DNA from: Acestrorhynchus altus | Lineage: Eukaryota; Chordata; Actinopteri; Characiformes; Acestrorhynchidae | Direction: 5' to 3' | NCBI GenBank assembly: GCA_034509495.1 | Contig: CM067503.1 | Coordinates: 26,321,268 to 26,385,267, forward strand | Length of the DNA stretch: 64,000 nucleotides | Shown: positions 47,263-58,218 of the stretch, one piece after another | Numbering within the stretch: the stretch's first letter is position 1 | Layout of the letters: the number at the start of each line of letters is the position of its first letter | Made by a program: the position numbers and the translations under genes | Notes under the pieces: model-generated | The model's database searches: none | Told to the model about the DNA's origin: nothing | What the model saw: the letters and a program-made list of their open reading frames with translations, nothing else

Positions 47263-48475
47263 TCCTATTTACATTTACATGTACATTTACATTTACAGCA
47301 TTTAGCAGATGCCTTTATCCAGAATGTCTTACAAAGGGGCTTTGTTGTTCACTCAGAAAATATCCTTAGCTAGTAGACAAGGCTAGAATCCAGAGATTCT
47401 TCACGCTTAGATCCTGTCAAAAACAAATATCAGATTGGGGACTAACAAGATTCAGAATAAATCTTTATGGAGTTAAATACTCTTGAAAAAGATGGTCAGT
47501 CTGTGTTTGAACACAGTGACCCCCAGGGGAAGTTCCTTCTATCATTTTGGTGCCAGGACAGAAAAGAGTTTGGATGCATGTTTTCCTTGTGTCTTGAGGG
47601 ATGGTGGGTCAACCTGAGCTGTACTTTAAGCTCCAAGGGCTCGAGTTTTGACCATTGCCATCATGTATGGAGGTACTGGTCCATTTTTGGCTTTGTAGGC
47701 CAACATCAAGGTTTTGAATCTGATGCGGGCAGCTGCAGGAAGCCAATGAAAGGAACGCAGGAGAGGAGTTACAAGACTGAATTTGGGGACATTGAAGACC
47801 AGCTGTGCCGCTGCAATTTGGATGAGTTGCTAGGGTCTGATGGTCCGCAAAGGAAGGCCAGCTAGAAGGGAGTTGCAGTAGTCTAGTATTGAAATGACAA
47901 GAGACTGAGCAAGAACCTGAGTGACCTCTCTAGGCAGAAAGGGTTGAATTCTCCTGATGTTGTAAAGGAGAAATCTGCAGGACCGAGTCAGGTTTGCAAC
48001 ATGAGCAGAGAACAATAACTGGTCATCCACTACTACACCAAGGCTCCGTGCTTCTGCAGATGGAGTGACCAGTGAGTTCTCAAGGGAAATGGAGAGATCA
48101 GGGTGAGGACCAGTGGTTCCAGGAATGAATAGTAGTTCAGTCTTGCTGGGGTTGAGTTTGAGGTGATGGGCTGCCATCCATTATGAGACATCAGAGAGGC
48201 AAGCTGCGATGTGAGATGAGACCTGGGTGTTGGATGGCGGGAAAGAGAGGATGAGTTGAGTGTCATCGGCGTAGCAGTAGTAAGAAAACCATGAGAAGAT
48301 ATTACTTTACCAAGAGAAGTAGTGTAGAGAGAACAGAGAAGAGGACCAAGGACTGAACCTAATGGAACAACAGTAGAGAGTCTGTATGGAGCAGATGTGG
48401 CCATGTTACCTGGTAAGAACACTCTTCAAGGTATGATGTAAACCGTCACAATGCAGAAATGGTGTTTGCAAGGCT
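47263..48475 (-). mobile_element. 5'-truncated L2-like LINE, minus orientation
   Basis: The minus strand encodes, right to left, APYRLSTVVPLGSVLGPLLC, SLYTTSLGKVISSHGF, then in a shifted frame YCYADD (YADD complement at 48262-48273), MAAHHLKLNPSKTELLFIPG, ARSLGVVVDDQLLFSAHV and QSLVISILDYCNSLLAG. These are palm and thumb blocks of a LINE reverse transcriptase, with the catalytic YADD retained. The frame shifts before YADD, a stop precedes the WMAAHHLKLN block, and another shift follows LLAGLP. The 3' end on the + strand is ATTTACATTTACAGCATTTA then GCAGATGCCTTTATCC, a familiar fish LINE tail with a (GTAAAT)-type terminus. It is flanked by two parts of a DNA transposon. Confidence 0.85.
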
Positions 48476-48489
48476 ACCAAGAACTGACA

Positions 48490-48780
48490 GGAGTTATCTT
48501 GAGTTCCCAGATGATTACTCACTTTGCTCTTGGTTATATTTGTTGGTTGAGCACTCCTGGGGAGGGTAATAATGATCTTGAATTTCCTTCATGTGTACAC
48601 TAAGAATGTCCTTCAAATAGATGTTCATTCCCCAACACAAGTTTATACTAACAGTTTGAATGTCAAGATGAGTCGTAATTAAGAGGCAATCATGAAGCGT
48701 TACTACAAATGGGATGGGGAACATGTGGAAGAAAATGATGAACAAGATGACTTTTATCTTGATCTTTTTGTCTTGGTAGA
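48490..48780 (-). mobile_element. Tc1/mariner-type DNA transposon, right part
   Basis: AGTTATCTTGAGTTCCCAGA, TTTGCTCTTGG, ATTTGTTGGTTGAGCACTCC and GATCTTGAATTTCCTTCATG match a more internal block of the transposon whose left end is at 46771. The same block is present at 63600-63730. About 600 bp expected between the two parts seems absent, so the LINE did not simply split an intact copy, or a deletion occurred with it. Confidence 0.65.
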
Positions 48781-49170
48781 AGAGAGGAATGGTTGGTGAG
48801 GAATGGTCTGGAGTGTGGTCTCTTCATTTGCCCCCTCACTGAGCTGGGGAGCAGTGCTTGAGACAGTCAGATTCTCCCAAACCTCCCATTTATTTTACCA
48901 TCTGCTTCTCTCTTCTTCTCTTCCATGATGGAGGTTTATTCTGTTTTCTCATCATCAAATTGAAAATTACATGAATATGCTTTTGCAAATACTGCCTGAT
49001 CAGGAAATGCATAGGCCATTGTCTCCTTCATGTGGTAGCAGAGCGGGAGAACCAGTGTTTTCTGCATTTGGTTTTCTTCTTCCCTTAATTTCTTGCCTAT
49101 ATAAAGCATTTACAGAGTAATGTGAGAGGGAGCTTCCTTTTTAAACATTTGTCTCAGTGTAGTGTGGTAC

Positions 49171-49171
<1 letters not shown>

Positions 49172-49234
<63 letters not shown>
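49172..49234 (+). repeat. (GT)n microsatellite
   Basis: About 31 pure GT units. Confidence 0.94.
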
Positions 49235-49237
<3 letters not shown>

Positions 49238-50702
49238 CTCTTGCTCTCTCTCGCTCTCTTCCAAGCATGTGTTTTTGATTGTTCTGAATCTGAAGACAAC
49301 TGGTATGATAGCTGGGGCTGAATCTGTTTTACAGTTTGAATATTTTATGGTAGTTTGACATCTTATCCACTCCATGAATAATCTTTGAGAATGTGTAGCC
49401 ACTGAGTTATGGAATATGTTTCACTGTAGGCCCACAGAGAGAATTCCATCAAGTCATCAGCAACCCCATTGTGACTCCCTGCTGAATTACACAAAGATTA
49501 AGTGAGAGAAATGCTATGCTAACATTCTGACTAATCTTATATATCATGCTAATGCCAAAGTGGAAACCTTTCTGCCTCCATTCTTGAGATCGTCAACTGG
49601 TTAAAGTGCAGCTGTGCTCTTCAGTGATAAATCAGTCAGACGTATCAATCATTAAGTGCAGTATGACAGTTGTGCAGTTATTACAATGAAGAATTTTAAT
49701 TCCAGGCTCACACACGGGCTTTTACAGTTTTGAGTTCAGCTATTCATAGTGTTTTTGTGTCCATCTTTTGAGGATTGTCAAAACAGGGTTATACCATATA
49801 TTGTCTGCTAAGTAACTGGAAACGTGTCAATGTATTTCCTTTGTGGCACAATACAGGTGCGGTACATATAGATCTCTTTTCCACTGCAGGGTTGAATGGT
49901 TCCGAGCATTGTTGGTAACCACTCTACTGGTGTTCCACATGGACATGCTTCAGCAGGGAATGCTTTTAAATTAGGCTGAGCCAGACTTTCTCTGCACAGT
50001 TAGCTAACTGTTCCTGTGCAAGCTTCATTTGTCTATATAGTATTAAACAGACTAAAAGGGACTGTGTTCATATCTGTATGCAAATCAGATATGTTTCTCA
50101 AATCAGATCTGTTGAGATGACTATTCACATTGTTATTTGCAGGTGATCAGATTGGATTGATGTGGCCAAACATCTCAATGATATCTGCATGTGTGTGTGG
50201 TCACACTAGTGCCACACTCTTCTTGGATCCCCGCACTTTGTCACTGGCAAAATAAACCTTGAAATAAGATTTGAATGCCCAGAGCGTTCAGACTAAGATG
50301 CATCTGTACATATCCAGTTATAATTGGATTTTAAACCACCAATGGTTTTGATTTGATTAACAAAAAACTAACCAAAATCCATCTGGATAGAATCTAGACA
50401 TGGAAAAAATATGATTAGGGCTGGTAGTCTGAACATGGCCTTATATAGACAAGAAGATGGAGCAGCAAGAGTACAGAGAAAGAGTGAGAGTAAAAGAGGC
50501 ACAAAGTGATATCTTTCATTACATTTTGCAATAAATGCATTTCTTTTGTTCAGTTTTGTATATATTTTATAATGTACTAGGTCGAATGTATTGAGTTTGA
50601 TTACATATTATGTGAAATAAATCACATTTGTGCTGCATGTACATGTACGACTGCAAATGCTATTCCAGGAGAAAAACACATTTCACTAAAACAAACAAAA
50701 AA

Positions 50703-50757
<55 letters not shown>

Positions 50758-50766
50758 ACTATTACT
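50703..50766 (+). repeat. (ACT)n(GCT)n compound trinucleotide repeat
   Basis: About 10 ACT units change to about 8 GCT units (equivalent to CTG), ending CTACTATTACTGCTA. CTG/CAG runs can form slipped hairpins. It is not in a coding region here. Confidence 0.94.
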
Positions 50767-53074
50767 GCTATCTAACTTTCTAAATTACTTTCTCAACATT
50801 TTGTATACATTCATGAACACGTTTGATAGTAACATGGGTTTTTATTTGGTGCTCTGTAAGAAATATATATATAATATATACAATAGCTGTGTATTGTTTC
50901 GTTGGAAGAAATCAGTGAGAAGACAGAACTTTGCTTTTTGTTTGTTTTATTTTGGAAGATAGTTTTCACAAAGAAGAATGAATTTTCTTTTCTGAAAATT
51001 GCTTCAGTGTCTATTTTGCTTCCAAAGGCAATAAAAAGACTTTTTTTTACATCTCAGAAATCCAGTTGAAAATTGATTGTCCACAGTGATTTTGAAGATA
51101 AAAATAAATGATTAATTATAAAAAATAAATTTTAACACTGTCTGAGCAAAGAAAGAGAGCAAACAATCTTGGTCAGTGACATGATCAACTCTGACCCCTC
51201 TTGCTGATCAATCTACATACAGATTGAGAATGTACAGTGGACAGATCAGTAAACATGCATTGGAAGCTCCTTTGGAATCTAAACTGGGATTTAATTCAGA
51301 CGGAAATGAGTAAGTGTTAGCTGTTTTCTGAGAATGATTACTCATGTATATGACATATTGGTGGTTATATAGAGCAAGTCTTGTAGTTTGTTACAGTATA
51401 TGTCTGTAGGTTGCTCTAATGCTAGAGCGATTAACCCTAGAAAACAACATGTAACTGCCTACAAAATGTGGATCTTGTGGGTTAATGAAATTATCTTTTT
51501 ATTTACTGCTGACTTCAGGTAATGTCAAACATTTATGGTCCCATAGTACATTTGTCAAGTAGCATAAAATAACTTGCAACTTGGCCAAGGTCTCACCAAG
51601 AATCTTAATAAAATAAATTTGGTGTATAAAACAAAAGAACCAGCAAGACAGGTGTGCATATCAGTGTTGTTTCTGTTGTCCAACAGTTAAACATAGTTTT
51701 GCTTTTGTTATTGTGGGTTTTTTTTGTCATTGCCCAGGCACTGCCACATCCTTTTTAGATTCAGGAGGACGAACAGTCCAATGCCCCCAAATGCTTAGTT
51801 AGCACCAATGATGTTGATGTTGTACAGTAATGTTTCTTAACTCATTATTATCTGGCTCTGCACACCTGATCCAGCTCATCAAGTGATTATTGAACCTTCC
51901 ATAAGGGCAGTGGGGCGGAGGAGGAGGAATGAAAACACTTCAGAGCACTATGCTATTAGATCCCATTACACATGTAGTTGTGTTGTTTCCCTTCCTAGCT
52001 AAGTTAGTCTTACTGACATTCCACTTCTACCCTATTTAGTTCCTGTGTGAGGCACATATGCACTCTAAACTAGAGTGATTCAGTGCTTCAGTTGTATAGT
52101 GTCCAGATTTATCCTGTAAATAACCACTGGTTTAATTTAACAAGGAAAAAAGCAGAAAATTTGAACATATCTTTTGCAGGGCTTTCTTGTAAGGGTTGGG
52201 CTCAGACTTGGTTTGGCTTAGGATTTGGCTTGCACTGAGAAAGTCTTGCACTGTTAACAGTGAAGCCTAATGTGGAAATACTACTGAAATGTCAGCTGTA
52301 GCATTTCACAGAGGGTGGACCCTCAAGCTAAATGTTATTTTCACACAGTTCTACATTGCCAGTTATATTTTGGGCAGTCACTCACACTTGGCCCCATTAA
52401 CATGTATAGACAAACACACTTGCTCTCACATGCATCTACACACACCTGTAATTTTAGTTCACCTCTATCCTGACCCTTTGCCCTTTAGTAAACCAGATGT
52501 CAGAGTGCTTTGATATGAAATATTAGCAATGCCCTGTGACTTTGTAGGGGAGGTTATGTCTGAGAATGTGGCAGTTTGTGTGGAAGTGCACACGGCAGGG
52601 TCCAGGGTCATTCAAGAATAGCAGGTGTGCTAATTGCAGTGTAGTGAAGTCTGTCACACCCATACACCATTTATCTTACACGTGTGGAGTGGAGTCTGTG
52701 TGGGCTGTGGGAGTTTGTGAGTGTGAATATGTATTCAGTTCAGGTCTTGGAGGGTTGATGTCAATATCAACAATACCTGGTAAATTTTCTGCTCAGACAC
52801 ACAAAATTAACCTTGGTAGTTGAGTTGATCCTGGTCTCTAAGCATGAGAATTGTGAAACCGTGCTGGTTTTCCACCCTTCAATGTTGAGACTCAATACTT
52901 CTGGTGCAGTGGTTCTCAATCCTGGTACTGGAGTACCACTGCCCTGCTAGTTTTAGCGTTTTCCTGCTTGAGAGTTTTACTGCTCTTGTGAAACTGGTGA
53001 GAAATTGTTCTTAGCATTGTTTCTTTATTTTATATTTGGAGGTGTTGCTTGATGTGAAGTTCATAACGACACGG

Positions 53075-53292
53075 TGCATCCGGAAAGTATTCACAGCACT
53101 TCACTTTTTGCACATTTTGTTATGTTACAGCCTTATTGCAAAATGAATTAAATTCATTTTTCCCAAGTTTCTACTTTCAATACCCCATGTTGACAAAGTG
53201 AGAAAAGTTTGTTTGAAATCTTTGCAAGATTATTTAAAAGCAGAAAAACAAAATAAAAAGCATGTACATATGTATTTGCAGCCTTTGCTATA
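53075..53292 (-). mobile_element. Solo terminal region of a Tc1-like element
   Basis: GCATCCGGAAAGTATTCACA, GCACTTCACTTTTTGCACAT then GTTATGTTACAGCCTTATTG, ending TGTACATATGTATTTGCAGC. It is a better-preserved copy of the terminus at 18795, about 215 bp long, without transposase. Confidence 0.8.
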
Positions 53293-53464
53293 ATACTCAT
53301 GATACTCCATAGGAGCTGAGGGCAAGGGCAGAGCAGAGGGAGCAGAGAAACAGGTTTTCCACAAGACTGAAACAGAATGTAATTTAAAAACTGATATAAA
53401 TTATATTGTATCGTCCCATACATTAATATCTTTATATCCCATTAATTATATAAATATTGATATG

Positions 53465-53655
53465 TTGTGGTTGGTGTGGTGCAACAGATAACACCCCCAG
53501 TGAGTCACCTCATCATGTGGGAGACTGGGGTTCGATTCCTAGTCTGGGCAACTACAGTGTGCTATCTCAATAAGACTCCTTGGGCAAGACCCCTAACATG
53601 ACTCTGTGAAAGCTCAAGTTCTGTAATAAAGTTTTGGCTTGTCTAAAGCAACCTC
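53465..53655 (+). mobile_element. tRNA-derived SINE-like repeat
   Basis: A sharp RNA polymerase III B box, GGTTCGATTCC, is at 53529-53539. About 45 bases upstream is a degenerate A box region (TGGTGCAACAGATAAC). A tail region follows, ending TGTAATAAAGTTTTGGCTTG. The order fits a tRNA-derived SINE. A decayed tRNA gene is the alternative, but the head does not fold cleanly as a tRNA by eye. Confidence 0.55.
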
Positions 53656-53859
53656 AAGTTGTCTTGAATGTAATTTACCCATGCACCTATAAAGAACACA
53701 ACATGGTATGAGAATAGGTCAGAAAGAATTTTTTTTTTTCCGGTTTGGAGCAGGTTTTAGATACTGTTAGTGTGTTTGGTTCCGAAATTAGCTTTCCAGG
53801 TTACAAGCATGAGCAACTTGAAGACAGAGTGAGCTTCAGGTGATGCAGCCACAGGGGGC

Positions 53860-55765
53860 AAGCACCCATTCTGGTCCCAGGTGCTATGTTCAGCATCCAG
53901 CCACCAGAGCCGTTCGACTTCAGCAAGCCACGTGAATGGGAAAAATGAATCCGATGGTTCAAGCATTTCCATCAGGCCAGTAATCACTGTACTCATGTAA
54001 TGTATGGGAGATGAGTCAGATGACATACAAAAAGGACTGAACTTGACAATGGAGCATCAAAGGCAGTACAATGCTGTTAAAGACGGATTCCAGGCTTTTG
54101 TTATGGTGAAGAAAAATGTTATTTATGTTTTACTATGAGAAAGGAGAAAGTGAATATGTGGACTCTTGTTACTGCATTATATTCACTGACTGAGCTGATC
54201 AGAAATGGACTAGTAGTGGGACTTTCCAGTATTTGCTTGTCTGAACGCATACAAATGTGAGCTTATCATTCAAAAAGAAGAATGACGAGCTTGATGACGC
54301 AATGTTTCTTGGCACAGTAGAAGCCTGTGGATATGCATGTATAGTAAAATTGATACATGTGTGGATGTGACTGTCATGTCAGGGCACACGTTCCATAGTG
54401 TGTTCAAAGGCTATAAAAAGCCAGTGCTCAAGCCAGTCTCCAAACATTTACCAGGGAACTCTCCACTAGATGTGCTCCTACAGAAAGATGAAAAGCAGTC
54501 ACTGTAGGAAGTGTATGTAATCAGGAGTTTGCAATCAGATCTTTTGGGTAGGCCTGCCATCACTGGACTACATTTATACTCATGTGTGGATAGGCTAACC
54601 ATCCACTCACTAAATGAATACTATCCAAAGTTGTGCAGCTGGCTAGGATTAATACAGCAACCATACACCATTAAACTGAAGTGTGTCATGAGTCATGAGA
54701 ATGGTCTCAGGATGTTTGGCCAGAGTTCAATCGCTGCACAGGTCCAGAAAAGCAGTACTGGGAAGAATGGTCTCCTACTTAAAGGAACAAGACTTTTCAT
54801 TCCATCTGCTGTAAAAAAAAATATGTTCTTGCTAAACTGTATGAGGGTCATCAAGGTGTGGTAAAATGCCAGGAGCATTCACAGAAAAGCATGTGATGGC
54901 TGGGATTGAGGCAACATCTTAATGAACTTGTACTGAATTGAAGAACAAGCATCAAAGAATGTACAAACCACACATAGCCATTAATCCAAACACACCTCCC
55001 TGACAGTCCTTGGCAAAAGTTGGGGACAAATTTGTTTACCTCGAAAGACAAAACATACCTGATGGTAATGGATTATTACTCTTGTTATGTTGAAATGGTA
55101 AATCTCTCACTTACAAAGTTCACAGTTATCACTGTCCACCTTAGGTCCATTTTTGCTCAACATGGCTTGTCCCTGGAGACTTTCATCAGCAACAATGGTC
55201 CTCAGTACTCATCAAGCACTTTTTCTGACTTTGCAGAATGTGCACTATAAAAATAATTCTCAAGAAAGCATCAGATGCATACCTTGCCTTGTTGGCATAT
55301 ATAGAGCAACCTGGCCCTATATATGCTCTATATAATCGAATCAAATCAAAATTTACTTGCACAGCACTTTTTACAACTGACCACAGAGCAGCTTTACAGA
55401 AATCAAAAAATAAAAAGGTCAGCAACACATGAACAAAGGATAAATACATAACGGCTTCAGCCCAGCTCAATTGCTGATGGGATGTCAGCTTCATACTACT
55501 GTGCCAACCTTGCCACCTGTGCTGGACCCATCACTTGACAGCACAACTGTAAGCTCTAGGGATAGAGAGAAAAGGGGCACTTCATTAAATGTCACAGAGT
55601 ATACAACGTGAGTAAACTCTTTCCTGGCAAACAAGTGTGGGTCACAGACCAAAAGGTCACAGGCACAGTGTTAGGAACACTCTCAACACTACACTCTTAC
55701 ATGGTCGAAGATCCTCATGGTACTATTCGTAGGAACTGACACCATCTTATTCCTATGGATGGGTC
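53860..55765 (+). mobile_element. Ty3/gypsy retrotransposon remnant (gag-pol), interrupted
   Basis: On the + strand: a gag block at 53900 reading PPEPFDFSKPREWEK, stop, IRWFKHFHQ, with TGA at 53946-53948 where Trp is expected; a protease-to-RT stretch at 54530-54675 (DLLGRPAITGLHL ... LGLIQQPYTIKLK); then, with most of the reverse transcriptase and RNase H missing, the integrase zinc-region linker (RLFIPSAVKKNM at 54790) and integrase core (DLFTSKDKTYLMVMDYYS at about 55030, ISNNGPQYSSSTFSDFAE at 55185). The second catalytic Asp of integrase (ISDNGPQ in the family) is Asn, codon 55191-55193. Pol continues at 55450 (NGFSPAQLLMG) and 55625-55735 (WVTDQKVTGTVLG, SYMVEDPHGTIRRN). No LTRs are identified. 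Dead. Confidence 0.85.
55326..55446 (-). mobile_element. LINE/SINE 3' tail inserted in the gypsy remnant
   Basis: AATCGAATCAAATCAAAATT, TACTTGCACAGCACTTTTTA then CAGAGCAGCTTTACAGAAAT is the same tail as at 17047 and 27369. It separates integrase residues SDAYLALLAY (about 55269) from NGFSPAQLLMG (55450), which are close together in intact gypsy pol. The insertion is therefore younger than the gypsy copy. Confidence 0.75.
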
Positions 55766-55901
55766 TAAGAACAACAGCACTACACAAAGTAGCTCTCAGA
55801 TGCCCAAAGATAAAAATTCAAAGGACACAAACACCGTGTGCCAGACCAGAGCTCACTAAACCCAGAGCCAGATATGGGAGCCCAATAGTGAAGCCACAAT
55901 A

Positions 55902-55902
<1 letters not shown>

Positions 55903-55959
<57 letters not shown>
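55903..55959 (+). repeat. (TG)n microsatellite, left arm of inverted pair 1
   Basis: About 28 TG units, complementary to the CA tract that starts 86 bases downstream. Confidence 0.95.
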
Positions 55960-55964
<5 letters not shown>

Positions 55965-56044
55965 GGTGGGTGCACAGAGAGAGAGAGAGTGTGAAAATGA
56001 GTGACAGCCAAAAGACAGTGTATGTGGCAACCAGGGGAATCCTG

Positions 56045-56045
<1 letters not shown>

Positions 56046-56108
<63 letters not shown>
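56046..56108 (+). repeat. (CA)n microsatellite, right arm of inverted pair 1
   Basis: About 31 CA units, reverse complement of the TG tract at 55903-55959. Confidence 0.95.
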
Positions 56109-56111
<3 letters not shown>

Positions 56112-56735
56112 ATCCAAATAAAACCCCCTAAATGTTATAGAAAGGAATTGGTTACAGGGAGAAATGAGGTGGCATTAAACACTGGGAGCAAATGAGGAGA
56201 GAACTTCCTCCTCCTTCACTCTCTTTGTCACGCCAGGTGCCTGTCATTTTATGCTTTATCATCTTCTCTCACTCTCTTTCATCACTTTTATTCACACACT
56301 CTTGTGTCCTCACATTTCCTTTCAGTTTGTCTTTCTCTTTCTCTTTGTGACTTGCTGACTTCTTGACCCTGCAGGCTGGTCAGTAATTATGGTGTACTTT
56401 AAGGGAAGTGGTTAAATACTGCCTCCACTGTCACCACAGTCATATAACACAGAGCAGTAACTTATAATAGGAGATCATATTCATACTTGCCTCAAGGGTG
56501 GCTGGAAAAGTCCATATATTTCAAGTGTCATTTATTCCATTTTTATTGCACACTGTTCTGATTGTAATGTTGAATCACAACTGAACCTCTTCACCAACTC
56601 TCCAACTCATCCCTGAAGTATTGAATGTCTGCTTTTCAGTTTCTCAGGAACAACTATGCAAAGTAAGTGAGTAGTTTGTGTCCATTACATGAAAAAATAT
56701 ATTACAACCCCCACATTACATGAAAATTTTAACAG
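56109..56735. other. Intergenic, no recognised feature
   Basis: Pyrimidine-rich region near 56220-56350. Nothing else recognised. Confidence 0.45.

Positions 56736-56738
<3 letters not shown>

Positions 56739-56790
<52 letters not shown>
56739..56790 (+). repeat. (GT)n microsatellite, left arm of inverted pair 2
   Basis: About 26 GT units. Confidence 0.95.
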
Positions 56791-56793
<3 letters not shown>

Positions 56794-56914
56794 ATGTGAG
56801 TCAGTTCTGTGGTGTGATTGTATTCACACAGCTGAAGGCTATAATTTCAGTTTGAGACAGACCACTATGAGTCAAGCTGTCATTCATGGACTCTAGAGAT
56901 GCTCTCAGACAGAG

Positions 56915-56916
<2 letters not shown>

Positions 56917-57001
<85 letters not shown>

Positions 57002-57002
57002 C
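56917..57002 (+). repeat. (AC)n microsatellite, right arm of inverted pair 2
   Basis: About 39 pure AC units to 56994, then GCACACAC. It is the reverse complement of the GT tract 126 bases upstream. Confidence 0.95.
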
Positions 57003-57013
57003 TCATTCATTCT

Positions 57014-57965
57014 ACAGTCACTGACAGAAGTCTTGTCACATAAGGACATAGTAACCTAAAATGGTTTACAATTTTATTTGTAATCAGTCGATTATTACAA
57101 TAAAGGGTTCACATTAATGTCTAGGGCTTTACAGCTTGGTTTTTACCAGGACAAAAGTCTTGTAGTGTCTTTAAATGATTCAACCAATCACAGATTAGAG
57201 CTTCACCTGGGACAAATAATGTAATCAACACATTCACAGTTGTGTATAAAAGATCCCCAGCATACCAGACATTCATGTGAAGTGGAGCCTGACCTCTGAC
57301 AACAAGATTCAACCTCAAACCAAAGTGCTGATCATCAAGACCTTGAAGACCAAGTCTGCTGCTGATGTGGTAGACATCTATAATGTATGCAAACGTCAAG
57401 TGGAGAGGATAAGAAAAAGATTTCAAGAAACAGGTGACATCCATGACAAGCCCAGATCAGGCAGACCCCATAAGACAACTGTTCAAGTGGAGTGTTTGTT
57501 GCTTGGACAGTCCAGGGCTAGCCCATTTTCAACTGCAGCGGAGCTACATAAGAACTAGTCACCAGAAAACGCTGAATCTACAAGAATTGTTTGTCAAATT
57601 CTTTCATGCAGTGGTCTCCATGGGTGAATTGGTGCTCAGAAACCAGCATTAAACAGAAAACAACAAAACAATTGTGTTGCATTTGCCAAGGCCCACAGCT
57701 TACAGAAAGGATGGACAGTGGAAGGAAAAGTGGCAGAAGGTTGATTTTTTCTGATGAATCATCCATTGAACTGCATCCTAATTGCCACAAATACTGCAGA
57801 AGACCAGTCGGAACCTGCATGAACCAAAGATTCACCCAGAACATTTTGGTGGAGGAAAAATCATGGTTATCATCCACAAACAGGACCCATTCGAAACTCT
57901 ATGTGTTTTTGATTGTTGTCAGTGTCTGTTTACTACAAGTCTCGAACCCATAAGCCTTCACATAA
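57014..57965 (+). mobile_element. Tc1-like transposon, frameshifted, right end lost
   Basis: The left end shows ACAGTCACTGACAGAAGTCT then TGTCAC, with an inner related repeat ACCAGGACAAAAGTCTTGTA near 57146. A transposase frame opens at 57277 (ATTAAGACC-type KVLIIKTLKTKSAADVVD, then RQVERIRKRFQETGDIHDKP and RSGRPHKTT), the N-terminal DNA-binding domain. After a shift, 57700-57830 gives GRRLIFSDESSIELHPNCHK, with the first catalytic Asp (SDE) at 57753-57755, and YCRRPVGTCMNQRFT. A further shift gives the EHFGGGKIMV block near 57840. The second and third catalytic residues and the right terminus are not present. Dead copy. Confidence 0.85.
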
Positions 57966-58036
57966 ACTTTAAGGGGCACATATGTAAAAATAATATTGTC
58001 TTACCCCTTTTAAAATTAGTTCGATGTCATGGTCAA

Positions 58037-58157
58037 TACGCCATATGGACAAAAGTATGCTGTACTGTACTGTAGCCCCGCACCTGGCATTAGATATGCT
58101 GCTTATAAAAAGGTTTATCTACTTCAGAGTCCTATTCTATTGACAGTGACTAGATAG

Positions 58158-58218
<61 letters not shown>

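Larger units (their letters stand above)
48800..53070. other. Intergenic with (GT)n, trinucleotide repeat and repeat fragments
   Basis: No gene recognised in 4.3 kb. It contains a (GT)n at 49172-49234, the (ACT)n(GCT)n tract at 50703-50766, and short pieces resembling a dispersed fish repeat at 51850-51945 (CACACCTGATCCAGCTCATC) and 52908-52970 (AGTGGTTCTCAATCCTGGTA then CCACTGCCCTGC). The frames at 52289-52823 carry no motif. Confidence 0.5.

Noticed and set aside
47467..47865. 132-residue + strand frame
   Set aside because: It is antisense to the L2-like LINE pol and 3' UTR.
54511..54864. 117-residue frame as a host gene
   Set aside because: It spans gypsy protease-to-RT and integrase-linker blocks joined by a deletion.
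55780..56195. Several overlapping frames on both strands around 55.8-56.2 kb
   Set aside because: They are translations of (TG)n and (CA)n tracts (Cys-Val and His-Thr repeats).
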